5,897 nt of DNA from Burkholderiales bacterium (GTDB lineage: Bacteria; Pseudomonadota; Gammaproteobacteria; Burkholderiales; Burkholderiaceae_F): NCBI GenBank assembly GCA_024641225.1, contig JAHEDN010000192.1, positions 1 through 5,897 on the forward strand, in the 5' to 3' direction. A model generated the notes under the pieces. The model searched no databases, had not been told where the DNA came from, and saw only the letters and a list, made by a program, of their open reading frames with translations. Positions 5,691 to 5,897 of this stretch are shown here, piece after piece. The stretch's first letter is position 1. Every line of letters begins with the position of its first letter. The position numbers and the translations under genes were made by a program.

Positions 5691-5897
5691 TCATTGCGTC
5701 ACCAGCGCGAGCGCCAGTGGCACGGTGATCGCGGACAGCGCGGTGGACAGCACCAGGCTGGTGGCGACCGGCGCCTGCATGGTGTCGAATTCGCGCGCCA
5801 TCAGGTAGACGTTGATGCCTACCGCCAGCGCGGCCATCAGCACCACGGCCTGCGTCTCGGTCGGCGGCAGGTCCAGCAGCCAGGCCAGCGCCCACAC
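5691..5897 (-). CDS. AEC family transporter (auxin efflux carrier-like permease), C-terminal fragment
   Basis: Only the last 68 or so codons are inside the window; the frame runs off the right edge, and its first codon there (GTG) is more likely an internal Val than a start. The family consists of ten-helix inner-membrane carriers, several of which export or import organic acids such as malate or malonate. The visible part fits the last two or three helices: a hydrophobic stretch, then ALAVGINVYLMAREFDTMQA, a region that in relatives reads much like AALPVGINVYLMA, and a last helix LSTALSAITVPLALALVTQ at the stop. An Ala stands where relatives often have Pro. It is upstream of, and on the same strand as, the dehydrogenase gene; the 135-nt spacer has no clear terminator. 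The fragment is due to the window edge, not to a broken gene, as far as can be seen. Confidence 0.85.
   Translation of the reverse strand: MWALAWLLDLPPTETQAVVLMAALAVGINVYLMAREFDTMQAPVATSLVLSTALSAITVPLALALVTQ

Noticed and set aside
5608..5895. Minus-strand frame overlapping the AEC fragment and the following spacer
   Set aside because: Shifted frame of the AEC gene; its Gly/Ala/Arg-rich translation shows no membrane helices, whereas the AEC frame gives a coherent carrier C-terminus.
1..5897. CRISPR array, tRNA, insertion sequence or attachment-site repeats
   Set aside because: I saw no regularly spaced direct repeats, no cloverleaf-like sequence, no transposase-like protein and no long terminal inverted repeats; the only notable inverted repeats are the short intergenic hairpins listed.

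Overview
This is a GC-rich window, coding on both strands, with long open frames biased towards G or C at third codon positions. It looks like chromosome from a high-GC proteobacterium. Gene content and protein style (a TAXI-type TRAP transporter with a linked Usp protein, an AEC permease, a D-2-hydroxyacid dehydrogenase) fit Beta- or Alphaproteobacteria of environmental habit, but no marker fixes the taxon. I see no tRNA, rRNA, insertion sequence, CRISPR array or phage gene.

Left part, plus strand (about 2-4523): a transport cluster. A TAXI-family substrate-binding protein with a signal peptide (start probably just outside the window) is followed by a strong 13-bp hairpin, then a fused 863-residue TRAP permease (small Q-like part, large M-like part, C-terminal DUF3394-like part). 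A UspA-superfamily protein lies 25 nt after the permease. After a further 157 nt comes a small flavin-binding dodecin. The hairpin may keep the periplasmic binding protein in excess over the membrane complex. The Usp protein may tune the transporter, as TeaD does for the ectoine TRAP system TeaABC of Halomonas. The substrate cannot be read from the sequence; TRAP systems mostly carry organic acids.

Right part, minus strand (about 4581-5897): a convergent pair. The C-terminal end of an AEC (auxin efflux carrier family) permease enters from the right edge and is followed by a D-2-hydroxyacid dehydrogenase. The two could be co-transcribed. A 14-codon frame between them ends in an ATGA overlap with the dehydrogenase start. 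The plus- and minus-strand groups meet tail to tail over a 57-nt gap holding a GC-rich hairpin.

The families present are known ones and I do not see a wholly new system. The points most worth a second look are the intra-operon hairpin, the PDZ-like segment predicted to face the periplasm at the permease C-terminus, the dodecin next to a TRAP-Usp cluster, and the start region of the dehydrogenase.
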